Of a stretch of 64,000 nucleotides of DNA, positions 41,276-49,084 are shown piece after piece. Made by a program: the position numbers and the translations under genes. This DNA comes from JACKHA01 sp041401985. Lineage in GTDB: Bacteria > Planctomycetota > Phycisphaerae > Phycisphaerales > UBA1924. The stretch spans positions 128,863 through 192,862 of the forward strand of contig JAWKTE010000008.1 of NCBI GenBank assembly GCA_041401985.1. The letters are read 5' to 3'. The first letter of the stretch is position 1, and each line of letters opens with the position of its first letter. Under the pieces are notes generated by a model. It did no database searches. It was not told the DNA's origin and saw nothing but the letters and a program-made list of their open reading frames with translations.

Positions 41276-42211
41276 TTATTCGCTCAGTTGTTCGCGGGAC
41301 AGGCTCGGCGTCGGGGCGGTCGAGGCGGCCGCCCTGAGCAAGAAGTGCGCGACGCGGCGAGGGTTCCAGACGCCGAGGAACGAGATCGCCGTTGTCCGCT
41401 GGTCCCGCTCGACGACCACCCGGCGGCGGCGCGGGTCGATCACAATTGGTCGGGAGCGAAGGTCGAACGTCTCGCAGGAGTCGGCGGTTGGCCGCCAGGC
41501 GGTGAACCGCATGACGTCCAGGCGGCCGGGGGCGATGCGGAGATAGGTCTGGCGGAGGCCGGCGAGCGCCAGCATGCCAAGAGCGAACATGACCTGGAAC
41601 TGGAAGTACCCGGGGACCTCGAGCCCGTAGTGGTTCAGGACGGCGGCGAGGGCCAGCCAACCGGCGATCATGCCGATGGCCAACATCCAGCCGTCGAGTT
41701 TGCCTCGCGGGAAGACGAGCAGGATGCGGACGTACTCGGGCTCGAAGTCCTCGTCGTTGATGGGTCCGAGACGCTCCAGCACGTCGCGCGGGCACAGGAC
41801 CTGGACGCGCGCGTCGGGGTCGGCCCACTTCGGGGTGCGCAGCCAGCGGCGGGGCGTGTTGCGGCTCGCGGCCACCAGTGCGACGATGAGCAACGTCAGT
41901 GCGGCGATGATCGTGACCAACGGGACGATCCAGACCCCGACCAGCAGCGTCAGCACCTTCCCCGCGAGCCAGAGCACGGCTCCGACGCCCACAACTACCG
42001 TGGAGTAGACGGCGAAGCGGGCCGTGCCTTCATCGCCGCCGATACCGGTGCTGCGATTGCTTGCACGGGCGAACGAGACTCCCGCGAGCGGGTCGGCGGG
42101 CTTGGTCTGGTCGCCGGAACGTGGCGCGGCGTGCGCCGGTGGCACGGCGGCATCGTCGGGGCCGGTGCGGACCGCTTCGACGCCCGTGGGTGTGCTCGCG
42201 TGATCTGTCAC
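41276..42211 (-). CDS. Hypothetical multi-pass membrane protein
   Basis: This 311-residue protein starts at GTG 42211, which overlaps the TGA of the upstream oxidoreductase gene. After about 55 polar residues there are two membrane spans (about 62-85 and 90-112), a cytoplasmic-type loop (DARVQVLCPRDVLERLGPIN), two more spans (about 165-190 and 198-218) and a C-terminal domain with RLDVMRFTAWRPTADSCETF and paired Arg clusters. No family is recognised. It is the last gene of a three-gene operon. Confidence 0.65.
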   Translation of the reverse strand: MTDHASTPTGVEAVRTGPDDAAVPPAHAAPRSGDQTKPADPLAGVSFARASNRSTGIGGDEGTARFAVYSTVVVGVGAVLWLAGKVLTLLVGVWIVPLVTIIAALTLLIVALVAASRNTPRRWLRTPKWADPDARVQVLCPRDVLERLGPINDEDFEPEYVRILLVFPRGKLDGWMLAIGMIAGWLALAAVLNHYGLEVPGYFQFQVMFALGMLALAGLRQTYLRIAPGRLDVMRFTAWRPTADSCETFDLRSRPIVIDPRRRRVVVERDQRTTAISFLGVWNPRRVAHFLLRAAASTAPTPSLSREQLSE

Positions 42212-43422
42212 GGCGAACCGAGTGTACTGCTCGCCAGGTCGACCTCGTGCCCCGCGTCCATGCTGGCTTTCTCGGCGTGCAGCAGGCGCAGCACCGCTAC
42301 CGCGTCGGCGATGGGCACCGGCTGGGGCGCGGGCTTGGCGGGCGCGGCCCTGGCGGCCAGGGCCGCGGCGACGAAGGCGCGGATCTCGGCGTCGAACGGT
42401 GCGAGTTCGGGTGTGGAGGTGTCGAGGGCCGGGGCCGCTTGGGCGTTGCGTGCGATGAGCATGTTCGGCGTGCGCCCGAGGTCGAAGTCGATGGTGGCGT
42501 GCTCGAAGCAGGCGGTCATGCGAATGTGGAAGCCGTGGGCGGGGTCGTGGTCGGTGCCGCCCTCGGCGACGACGTGGATCGGAACGCCCGCGCCCGATCC
42601 GCTGCTCCTCGTGCGCCGGCCGAGGTATCGGTAGATCGTGGTGGCGTGTCGCAGGTCGCCGGTGGTGCTCACGCGCGTCGGCATGCCGAGGGACCACAGC
42701 ACGAAGTCGGCGTCGTGGACGTGCAGATCGAAGAGCGCGCCGCCGGTCTGGCCGAGATCGCCGTAGAAACGGGGGGACCAGGCCGGCGTTGAGCCGCGCC
42801 GGGTGAGTGTGAGCGAGCGGAGCGGGCCAAGGTCTGTGAGTGACGCCCGCTCCGACGCCGACGCCGACGCGAGGCTTGCCCCGTCGCTCGGCACCCTAGC
42901 GCCTGCCCGGATCGCGTCCCGCACCATCCCCCAGCCCGCCCAGAACCGCATCACCATGGCCGGCATGCACACCTGGCCGGGGTGCGACGCCGCCTCGCGT
43001 TCGAGGCGCTCGGCCTCGGCGATGTCCAGCGCGACGGGCTTCTCGACCAGCACGTGCTTGCCGGCATGGATGGCCGCGATCGCCAGGTCGACGTGGCTGC
43101 GGGTGTAGGTGCAGATCGACACCGCGTCGATGGCCGGGTCGGCGATGAGGTCGGGCGGGCTCGAATACGTCCGCACGAGCCTGGGGTCGAAGAGGCGCTC
43201 GGGCGTCCCGGTGCCGATGTTGCCGGCGACTGCGGCGGTCCCGGTCAGTCGCGCGGCGTCCCGGTCCGCGACCGCGTCGAGGCGGCACGCGACCCCGGCG
43301 TGCGTCGCGGCCTGGTAGCAGCGGACGTGCGTCGAGCCCATGAACCCGAGGCCGATGACGCCGACGCGCAGCGGTAGGGGGGGCGGGGCGTTTGGCGGCG
43401 TTCTCAGGGCCGCGTCACCCAT
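42208..43422 (-). CDS. Gfo/Idh/MocA family oxidoreductase
   Basis: This 404-residue NAD(P)-dependent sugar dehydrogenase type protein begins with the Rossmann motif VGVIGLGFMGSTHVRCY (about 20-36). It continues with AVSICTYTRSHVDLAIAAIH and the family signature VLVEKPVALDIAEAERL (the EKP motif). The C-terminal alpha/beta domain (about 180-400) has LFDLHVHDADFVLW, which carries the conserved substrate-binding H-x-x-D. The partner downstream gene is a sugar-phosphate isomerase/epimerase relative, so inositol or rare-sugar metabolism is likely. No signal peptide is seen. Its start overlaps the upstream gene by eight bases. Confidence 0.9.
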   Translation of the reverse strand: MGDAALRTPPNAPPPLPLRVGVIGLGFMGSTHVRCYQAATHAGVACRLDAVADRDAARLTGTAAVAGNIGTGTPERLFDPRLVRTYSSPPDLIADPAIDAVSICTYTRSHVDLAIAAIHAGKHVLVEKPVALDIAEAERLEREAASHPGQVCMPAMVMRFWAGWGMVRDAIRAGARVPSDGASLASASASERASLTDLGPLRSLTLTRRGSTPAWSPRFYGDLGQTGGALFDLHVHDADFVLWSLGMPTRVSTTGDLRHATTIYRYLGRRTRSSGSGAGVPIHVVAEGGTDHDPAHGFHIRMTACFEHATIDFDLGRTPNMLIARNAQAAPALDTSTPELAPFDAEIRAFVAAALAARAAPAKPAPQPVPIADAVAVLRLLHAEKASMDAGHEVDLASSTLGSP

Positions 43423-44377
43423 TGGAGGCGTCTCCGCCCGGCGAACCGGCGGTGGGTTTGCCGTGACTCGCGTGACCGCCCGCGCCGAGCAAACGACTCA
43501 CCAAGACCGCGCCTTCCCGCACGTCCTCGACGCGCGTCTCGCCGCCCTCACGCTCGATCACCAAGCCCGCGTCCGGGCACGCCGCCCGGACCGCGGCCAG
43601 GAACTCGGGCCACGGCACCTGTCCTTGGCCTGCGGGCGTCTCCGTGCCCCATGTGCCCGGCGTGTCGGTCGCCCGCGCGTCCTTGATGTGGACCTGGAGC
43701 ACGTCGCCCTGCACGCCGCGGAAGGCCGCGAGCGGGTCGCCGATGCCGTAGAGGATGATGTTCGCGGGGTCGAAGTTCACGCCGATCGTCGCCTTGGCGG
43801 CGGGCGTGCCTTCGAGTGCGGCCCGGACCTCGCCCAGCAGCGAGACCATGCCCTCGGCGGTCTCCTGGCCCGACTCGAACGCGACGGCGATGCGCCGGCC
43901 GGCGTCGGGGTCGTGGAACGCACGGACCATGCGGGCCAGGCGTGCGATCATGGCGTCGCGCTCGGGGCCGCGATCGGGCACGGCGCCCGCGTGGAGGGTG
44001 CACAGGGGGATCGAGTGGCGGGCGCAGATGTCGGCGATCTGGTGGGCGGCTCGGAGGTTGGCCGCGAACGCCTCGGCGTGCCGGACGCCGCCCGTGGCGC
44101 GGATGGACTCGAGCGTCGAGTAATCCTCGCCGGCCGGGGCCAGCATCGCGGAGACGACGTGGATGCCGGCGTCGCGGAGGCGTTCGAAGGTCTCGTCTTC
44201 TTTCCACTCGCCGCGCGCGACGGGGTCGAGGGCGAGTTGGACCGCCGACAGCCCGGTGGCCCGCACGAGGCGGACCAGTTCGCCCGGCGACCGCGGGCGG
44301 AGCGACCACGAGCACACCGCGAGGGGGCGAGTGGGCCCGACGGGGCTCGCGCTCGGACTCTGGCCTTCGTTCGGCAT
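43415..44377 (-). CDS. Sugar phosphate isomerase/epimerase family protein (TIM barrel)
   Basis: This 320-residue AP-endonuclease-2-type TIM barrel starts at ATG 44377, directly after GGAGGA. Recognisable strands are LAVCSWSLRPRSPGELVRLV, IPLCTLHAGAVPDRG, VAFESGQETAEGM, GVNFDPANIILYG and LQVHIKDARATD, which place the metal ligands (His, Glu, Asp, His, Glu) at the usual positions. It probably acts on a sugar or inositol derivative together with the oxidoreductase gene that it overlaps. It is divergent from the interrupted gene at 44438. Confidence 0.87.
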   Translation of the reverse strand: MPNEGQSPSASPVGPTRPLAVCSWSLRPRSPGELVRLVRATGLSAVQLALDPVARGEWKEDETFERLRDAGIHVVSAMLAPAGEDYSTLESIRATGGVRHAEAFAANLRAAHQIADICARHSIPLCTLHAGAVPDRGPERDAMIARLARMVRAFHDPDAGRRIAVAFESGQETAEGMVSLLGEVRAALEGTPAAKATIGVNFDPANIILYGIGDPLAAFRGVQGDVLQVHIKDARATDTPGTWGTETPAGQGQVPWPEFLAAVRAACPDAGLVIEREGGETRVEDVREGAVLVSRLLGAGGHASHGKPTAGSPGGDASNG

Positions 44378-44425
44378 CCGTCCTCCAGACCATGGCGTGT
44401 GCCGCGGGACCGGGCAGCATAGCGA

Positions 44426-44431
44426 TAGACT
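44426..44431 (+). promoter_or_regulatory. Putative -10 box (TAGACT) before the interrupted short gene
   Basis: TAGACT ends six bases before the ATG at 44438. It lies between that ATG and the TIM-barrel gene, whose own promoter faces the other way. Confidence 0.4.
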
Positions 44432-44437
44432 CGGCCC

Positions 44438-44507
44438 ATGACCCAGCACAGCGCCCCGCCCAAGGGCAACCATCTCGTGACGAACGCCCCGCCGCCCGAG
44501 GCCATGG
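44438..44507 (+). pseudogene. 5' fragment of a gene interrupted by an insertion sequence
   Basis: From ATG 44438 the frame reads MTQHSAPPKGNHLVTNAPPP and EAM before it runs into the left end of the insertion sequence at CCATGG. If the element is removed, the frame enters the hairpin array at 45494, so the gene may have been broken by the hairpins first. The fragment is too short to identify. Confidence 0.4.
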
Positions 44508-45493
44508 AGCATTTCTCGCCTCAGGCTTTGGCGGACGGGTGTCGCGCGAGCCGCCTGGCGGCGTAGATGACGAGTTTGGCGGCGACGAACCGCTCGACGC
44601 GCCGGCGTGTGCGGACCCACGGCGGCAGGCCGCGCAGGCCCCCGGCGAAGTTGGAGAGGTTGGCGAAGGTGCGCTCGATCGCGCCGCGCAGCGCATACGC
44701 GGCCGCGGCCAGGTGCGGACGCTCGCGCCACACTCGTCCGGCCTCGCGCCGCTCGGGCGAGGTCCGCGCGATCGTCACGCGGTGCTGCCCCAGCGCCTTG
44801 ACCGGCGTGAACAGGAACGCCCCGCGCTCGGCGGCCCTGTCGTACAGCCGGGAGCTGTCGTAGTTGCCGTCGGCCAGCACGACCTGGCCCGGGCCCACGG
44901 CCCCGAGCATCTCGAAGGCGAGGTTCTTCTCCTGCTGGCGCATGTCCGAGAGCCTGTATTCGCCGATGCGTCCGCGGTCGTCGGTCATGGCGTTGAGCCT
45001 GTAGCCCTTGCAGAACCGCCCGCCGCCGTGCCCGGTGGTCGCGTCGGGATCGCGCGAGTTCTCGGTCACGGGCAGGGCCTTGCCGTCGATCATCAGCAGC
45101 ATGGCCCCGTCGAGCGTGCCGGTCAGGCGGCGGCGTGCGGCCTCGAGCAGGGCGGCGAAGCGTGGCTCGGCGATGCGCTTGCAGAACTGCGAGACGCTGG
45201 GGAGCAGGCGTGGCCTGAACATCGAGCCGAACACGGCGCGATCGGCCACGCGGCACATGGGCAGCTCGTGCCAGACGAGCCAGAGGTAGAGGCGTAGGAT
45301 GAGCCGATCGGCAAAGAGCACCGGCCGCCGCCGGGGCGGGGCCGCCGATCGCATCGAGCGGGTCGCTCGCACCACAAGATCCCAGACGTCGCGGTCCACA
45401 CTTGGCTCCCTTCTTGACATGGCGTGTCAGAAGGCAAGTGTGGCCGCTCAAGGCACTTGGCGCAAGTTAGTCGGCGCTAAGGCGCGAAATGCT
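44508..45493 (-). mobile_element. Insertion sequence with DDE transposase, about 986 bp
   Basis: Imperfect terminal inverted repeats are AGCATTTCTCGCCTCAG at the left and AGCATTTCGCGCCTTAG at the right (reversed), two mismatches in 17. The sequence CCATGG lies on both sides; because it is a palindrome the duplication could be CATG (4 bp) or CCATGG (6 bp). The single gene inside covers almost the whole element and lacks stop codons, so it looks recent and possibly active. Confidence 0.82.
44521..45420 (-). CDS. IS transposase, DDE_Tnp_1 type (IS4/IS5-like)
   Basis: The 299-residue product starts MSRREPSVDRDVWDLVVRAT. The first aspartate is in LLMIDGKALP, the second in QVVLADGNYDSSRL and the glutamate in RGAIERTFANLSNF, giving a complete DDE set. 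The N-terminal half resembles the helical DNA-binding region of IS4/IS5 relatives. I cannot name the family more exactly. All catalytic residues are present and the frame is intact. Confidence 0.87.
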   Translation of the reverse strand: MSRREPSVDRDVWDLVVRATRSMRSAAPPRRRPVLFADRLILRLYLWLVWHELPMCRVADRAVFGSMFRPRLLPSVSQFCKRIAEPRFAALLEAARRRLTGTLDGAMLLMIDGKALPVTENSRDPDATTGHGGGRFCKGYRLNAMTDDRGRIGEYRLSDMRQQEKNLAFEMLGAVGPGQVVLADGNYDSSRLYDRAAERGAFLFTPVKALGQHRVTIARTSPERREAGRVWRERPHLAAAAYALRGAIERTFANLSNFAGGLRGLPPWVRTRRRVERFVAAKLVIYAARRLARHPSAKA

Positions 45494-45494
45494 C

Positions 45495-45632
45495 CATGGC
45501 TGTGGCTTTGCACAGCCATGTCCGAGTGTCCGAGGGTTCTCCGTTGTTCGACATGGCTGTGCCGAGCCACAGCCATGCCACACATCGGGAGCGTCTGGTT
45601 GTTCGCCATGGCTGTGCCGCGCCACAGCCATG
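45495..45632. repeat. Array of three identical CATGGCTGTG hairpins
   Basis: CATGGCTGTG and CACAGCCATG are perfect ten-base arms with six-base loops, at 45495-45520, 45552-45577 and 45607-45632, spaced about 56 bases apart. The second and third are followed by CCACAC. The insertion sequence has landed on the outer CCATGG of the first copy. Confidence 0.85.
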
Positions 45633-45683
45633 CCACACCGGCGGGGCCACGCCGCGGGTGCGGTTCCGCTACCGTGTCTGCCC

Positions 45684-46052
45684 ATGGCCAAGCGGACCCG
45701 CAAAAGCCCGGCCCCCAGCGAACGCGACGCGCCAGCGAGCGCCCCGCCCAAGCGCACGCGGACGCCCAAGGCCCCAAAGGCGGCCGCCGCGAGCGGCGAG
45801 CCGGGCGCGCCGACGCCCCCCGCACCCAAGCCCGCGCCGCTGGCGAAGCCCGGCAAGCCCTCCGCCCTGATCGACACGCGCGTGGTGTACTGCGGCGACT
45901 GCCTCGAGCAACTCAGGAAACTCCCCGACGGGTGCGTCGATCTGGTGTACATCGACCCGCCGTTCAACTCCAACCGCAACTACGAGGTGTTCTGGGGCGA
46001 GACCAAGGAGAAGCGGTCGTTCGAGGACCGGCACGCCGGGCGAGGAGCATGA
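45684..46052 (+). pseudogene. N-terminal remnant of a DNA methyltransferase
   Basis: A Pro/Ala/Lys-rich leader (about 65 residues) is followed by VVYCGDCLEQLRKLPDGCVD and LVYIDPPFNSNRNYEVFWGE, the DPPF motif IV and flanks of a beta-class adenine methyltransferase, as in type III Mod proteins. The homology stops after FEDRHA and the frame ends five codons later, where a restriction gene begins. The missing SAM-binding and target-recognition parts are not found nearby; a short C-terminal piece survives at 48215. It cannot be an active enzyme. Confidence 0.8.
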
Positions 46053-46058
46053 CGGCCC

Positions 46059-46874
46059 ATGGCTACGACGCAAACAGCGCCTGCTGCAGACGAGCGATAC
46101 CTCGCGGTGATTCGTAGCTCCTTGCGTATCTGCCTGAGCTACAAGCCGACGTTTGGACAGGGCAAGGGGTCGGGCATCAATCTGCAGGAGTTTCAGCGGA
46201 TATATCGTGAGGACGAGTTCTATGCGTGGTTTGGGCTCGACTCGCCGCTCGTTTACGCCGCACACAAGGCTGCCGGTGGTCTCACATCTGTGTACAGGCA
46301 GATCGGGCTTGGCTGCCAACTGGTGTTTCAACAAGTATTGCAAGACACCCTGGGCTTCACCGCATCCGAGGCGACATGGTCGTACGAGGTGAAGGTCAAG
46401 GGGGCGAAAGCCCGGAGCCTTGCGTTGGACGGCCGCATTCCTCTTGCAAGCATAAAGGGAGCGCCGCTTCGCAAGAGAGTGGATGAATGGCTCTCCTCCG
46501 CGGCGAGGAGCGTGGGATTGAAGGGGAAGCGAGCCACATCGCTCGATGGTTGCGTCTTCGAGGTTCGCCAGGGCTACAAGAGCAATGACGCGAAACGACA
46601 GAATGCGGATGTTTCCAACGCGGCCAACGCTTTTGCCCACCGATATCTGCCCGTCATGCTCCTGCTCTCGACACAGATCCCCGAGAGTCTCGCATCTCGA
46701 TACCAACGGGCGCATTGGCTGATACTCCGCGGCACCTTGGACGGGAGCACAGTCGACTCGACCTACGCTTTCTGCCGCGACGTGCTCGGCTACGATCTCG
46801 CGGGCTTCTTCCGCCGCAACTCGGACGCCATCAGGGCCGAGACCCGGGCCGTTTTTGAGGAGCTCTTGAAGTGA
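46059..46874 (+). CDS. Type II restriction endonuclease, probably CfrBI-like
   Basis: This 271-residue protein is adjacent to a DNA methyltransferase, overlapping it by four bases. Landmarks are LVYAAHKAAGGLTSVYRQIG (about 67-86), ALDGRIPLASIKG and FEVRQGYKSNDAKRQNADVS (about 167-186), a segment with the E and K spacing of a PD-(D/E)XK-type active site. The last hundred residues, RAHWLILRGTLDGSTVDSTY and DVLGYDLAGFFRRNS, resemble my recollection of the CfrBI family (CCWWGG). G+C is visibly lower than in the neighbours, which suggests transfer. Confidence 0.65.
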   Translation: MATTQTAPAADERYLAVIRSSLRICLSYKPTFGQGKGSGINLQEFQRIYREDEFYAWFGLDSPLVYAAHKAAGGLTSVYRQIGLGCQLVFQQVLQDTLGFTASEATWSYEVKVKGAKARSLALDGRIPLASIKGAPLRKRVDEWLSSAARSVGLKGKRATSLDGCVFEVRQGYKSNDAKRQNADVSNAANAFAHRYLPVMLLLSTQIPESLASRYQRAHWLILRGTLDGSTVDSTYAFCRDVLGYDLAGFFRRNSDAIRAETRAVFEELLK

Positions 46875-48214
46875 AGACAGACCTGTTCGGCCGTCCTGTC
46901 TCGGATGGACGATCGCCCAACGGGCTTGGGCGACGAGACCACCTGACCTTTCGTGGGAACGTGGCTCTGGGGCGCCATGGCTGGCTGCGACTGACGCCCG
47001 CGTATTCACTACAACTGGTCCGCGAGCTGCTAAGTCAAGCGGGCCCGGACGACCTTGTGCTTGAGCCCTTTTCGGGGACTGGGACCACACCGTTGGCGTG
47101 CGCGTCTCTCGGGATCCGATGCCACGCAGTCGACATCAATCCTTTTCTGGTCTGGCTGGGGAATCTCAAGCTCTCTCGGTTCAACTCCGCTACTGCCCGC
47201 GCAGTGGGCGATGCTGCACGCCGTATCGCTGACCGGGCGAAGGCTCCGAACGCTGCGGCGTGGCGCCCTGATCTGCACCAGATCGAGAAGTGGTGGGATG
47301 CGCCCACGCTCCAGGCTTTGGCAGCGATCTGCGACGGTGTTCGCAATCCTGTACGAGCGCGCGCCTCGGGCGTGACAGACCTGCTGTCGGTTGCCTTCTG
47401 CCGCGTGATGATCCAGCACGCAAGCGTGTCCTTTGGGCATCAGTCGATGTCCTTCAAGAAGCGGGACGGTGACGCGGAACTACTCACCGAATCTCCCGGA
47501 GATGTCGCCCGCCGCATTGCCGAAGCGTTTGTTGCCGCTGCCACCGAGGTTGCCGACAGCCTCACCGTCGATCCTCCTGTCGCTGACTGTCGGGTCTTCT
47601 CCGGCGATTCACGCCACCTTCCTGCCGCCCTAAAGGGCATCGACGAGCGCTACAGCGTCGTGATTACATCCCCGCCCTACCCGAATCGCATGTCGTACAT
47701 CCGCGAGCTTCGCCCGTACATGTACTGGCTCGGCCATCTCGCTGACGGCCGCGCCGCTGGGGAGCTTGACTGGAAGGCGATCGGGGGCACCTGGGGATGC
47801 GCGACGAGCCTGCTGAACACTTGGAGCCCAAGCGGGAACGGCGGAATCCCCTACCCGCAGTTCGATCGGATCGTGCGGGAGATTGGGGACGGCCACCCGC
47901 TTCTGGGCCGCTATGTTCACAAGTACTTCGAGGACATTAAAGCCCACATCCTCGGATTGAGAGAAGTGCTTGCCTCAGGTGCCCGTTGCCACTACATCGT
48001 GGGAAACAGCAAATTTTACGACACGCTACTTCCCGTTGAGGGCATCTACGGCGCGCTCTTTGAAGACTCGGGTTTCGAGAAAGTCGAGATTCAGACCATC
48101 CGAAAGCGCACGAGCAAGAAGGAGCTCTACGAGTTCGTCGTGCATGCCCACATGCCGCCGGCGACCGCGCCCGCACGGCGATCGTGCGCACGCTCCGTGA
48201 TGAGCGGTCACTGA
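46871..48214 (+). CDS. Type II DNA methyltransferase (N4-cytosine type motif)
   Basis: The 447-residue product shows SAM-binding motif I as LVLEPFSGTGTTPLACASLG (about 62-81) and catalytic motif IV as ITSPPYPNRMSYIRELRPYM (about 264-283). SPPY in motif IV is usual for N4-cytosine methyltransferases. Together with the upstream nuclease gene it makes a complete restriction-modification pair. The frame's last ten to fifteen codons are Arg-rich and may be shared with the remnant behind it; the two lie in the same frame with one stop codon between them. G+C is lower than the surroundings. Confidence 0.88.
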   Translation: MKTDLFGRPVSDGRSPNGLGRRDHLTFRGNVALGRHGWLRLTPAYSLQLVRELLSQAGPDDLVLEPFSGTGTTPLACASLGIRCHAVDINPFLVWLGNLKLSRFNSATARAVGDAARRIADRAKAPNAAAWRPDLHQIEKWWDAPTLQALAAICDGVRNPVRARASGVTDLLSVAFCRVMIQHASVSFGHQSMSFKKRDGDAELLTESPGDVARRIAEAFVAAATEVADSLTVDPPVADCRVFSGDSRHLPAALKGIDERYSVVITSPPYPNRMSYIRELRPYMYWLGHLADGRAAGELDWKAIGGTWGCATSLLNTWSPSGNGGIPYPQFDRIVREIGDGHPLLGRYVHKYFEDIKAHILGLREVLASGARCHYIVGNSKFYDTLLPVEGIYGALFEDSGFEKVEIQTIRKRTSKKELYEFVVHAHMPPATAPARRSCARSVMSGH

Positions 48215-48304
48215 GTCGCAGAGCGGAGAACGCGCACCACGCGCCCCATCAAACTGATCAGCGTCCCGGACATCCTCGACGAGATGCACGTCCACAAGAT
48301 GTAG
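48215..48304 (+). pseudogene. C-terminal remnant of the interrupted DNA methyltransferase
   Basis: Directly after the stop codon of the inserted methyltransferase, 29 codons (VAERRTRTTRPIKLISVPDI, then LDEMHVHKM) end at TAG 48302. This is the type of tail seen on large beta-class methyltransferases, and it is separate from the previous gene only by one stop codon. With the piece at 45684 it flanks the nuclease/methyltransferase pair. Confidence 0.6.
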
Positions 48305-48368
48305 CGCGGCGGCGCGTCGGCGCGCGGGCGACTGGTCGTGTGGTCCGCGGGCGCGGGTCGCGCCCCCG

Positions 48369-48839
48369 TCAGTTCGTGATCTCCGGCACCGCCCGCAGCG
48401 TCATGTCCAGGCGGCGGGAATGGAAGGCCGGCACCGGGATCGCGTTGGAGAGGCGCCCGTGCAGGGTGCGGTCCTTCATGAGTTCCCAGCGCATCATGTC
48501 CGGGCGCGACGGGTTCTCGCTGTTGCGGTTGGGCTCGAAGTTGATGACCAGCTGGTTGCCGACCGGCACGTCCATGGTCCAGATGGGCTCGCCGGTGCGG
48601 GTGTCGACCAGGGTGATGGTCTTTGGCTCGCCGGGGCGGCTGGTGTAGACGAACTGGTCGTTGGACATGCCCGAACCGCCCTCGTCGTAGAACCCGCGAT
48701 AGGCGTAGCCCGGCCCGCCGCAGGCCGAGAGGGCCAGGGCCAGGGCGCCGAGCGTGAGGGCGAGCCCGAGGGAGCGGGCGGGGCGGCTGGCGATCGGGCT
48801 GGCGGCCTGGCTGTCGTCTGGGCGGCGCGTGCGGGTCAT
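48369..48839 (-). CDS. Hypothetical lipoprotein
   Basis: This 156-residue protein starts MTRTRRPDDSQAAS at 48839 with AGGAG upstream. The lipobox is LSAC followed by GG (about 37-41). The outer part contains GMSNDQFVYTSRPGEPKTIT, WTMDVPVGNQLVINFEPNRN and MMRWELMKDRTLHGRLSNAI. It has no known domain. The leader is basic with one hydrophobic segment, so the protein should be an outer- or inner-membrane-attached lipoprotein. Confidence 0.75.
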   Translation of the reverse strand: MTRTRRPDDSQAASPIASRPARSLGLALTLGALALALSACGGPGYAYRGFYDEGGSGMSNDQFVYTSRPGEPKTITLVDTRTGEPIWTMDVPVGNQLVINFEPNRNSENPSRPDMMRWELMKDRTLHGRLSNAIPVPAFHSRRLDMTLRAVPEITN

Positions 48840-49071
48840 GCGCGGGTCTCCTGGGCTGGCGTCGGGGCTGGTGTCGGGGCGGCTGCCAGGGGCGGGCCGC
48901 GCGCTCGTCGAGTCTATCGGTCCTGTATCGGCCCGATGGGGCGCGATCCTGAGACGGGCACGGGCCAGGTTCGGAGCCGCGGTGCCGCTGGAGGGGTACG
49001 CCGGCGGGTCGGGCGGGTTCACCGGCGCGGCGGTCGGGCTGGGGTCGGCTGGGGTCGGGCGGGCCGCCTCG

Positions 49072-49077
49072 TACACT
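49072..49077 (+). promoter_or_regulatory. Putative -10 box (TACACT) of cca
   Basis: TACACT ends seven bases before the ATG at 49085, without a ribosome site. Confidence 0.45.
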
Positions 49078-49084
49078 CGATCCG

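Noticed and set aside
45495..45632. Possible small CRISPR array
   Set aside because: The repeats are perfect hairpins of 26 bases with only three copies and are not next to cas genes; spacers are not unique foreign-looking sequence.
45496..45870. A reading frame through the CATGGCTGTG hairpins (MAVALHSH...)
   Set aside because: It is only the translation of the repeats and continues as Arg/Pro-rich shadow of the methyltransferase remnant.
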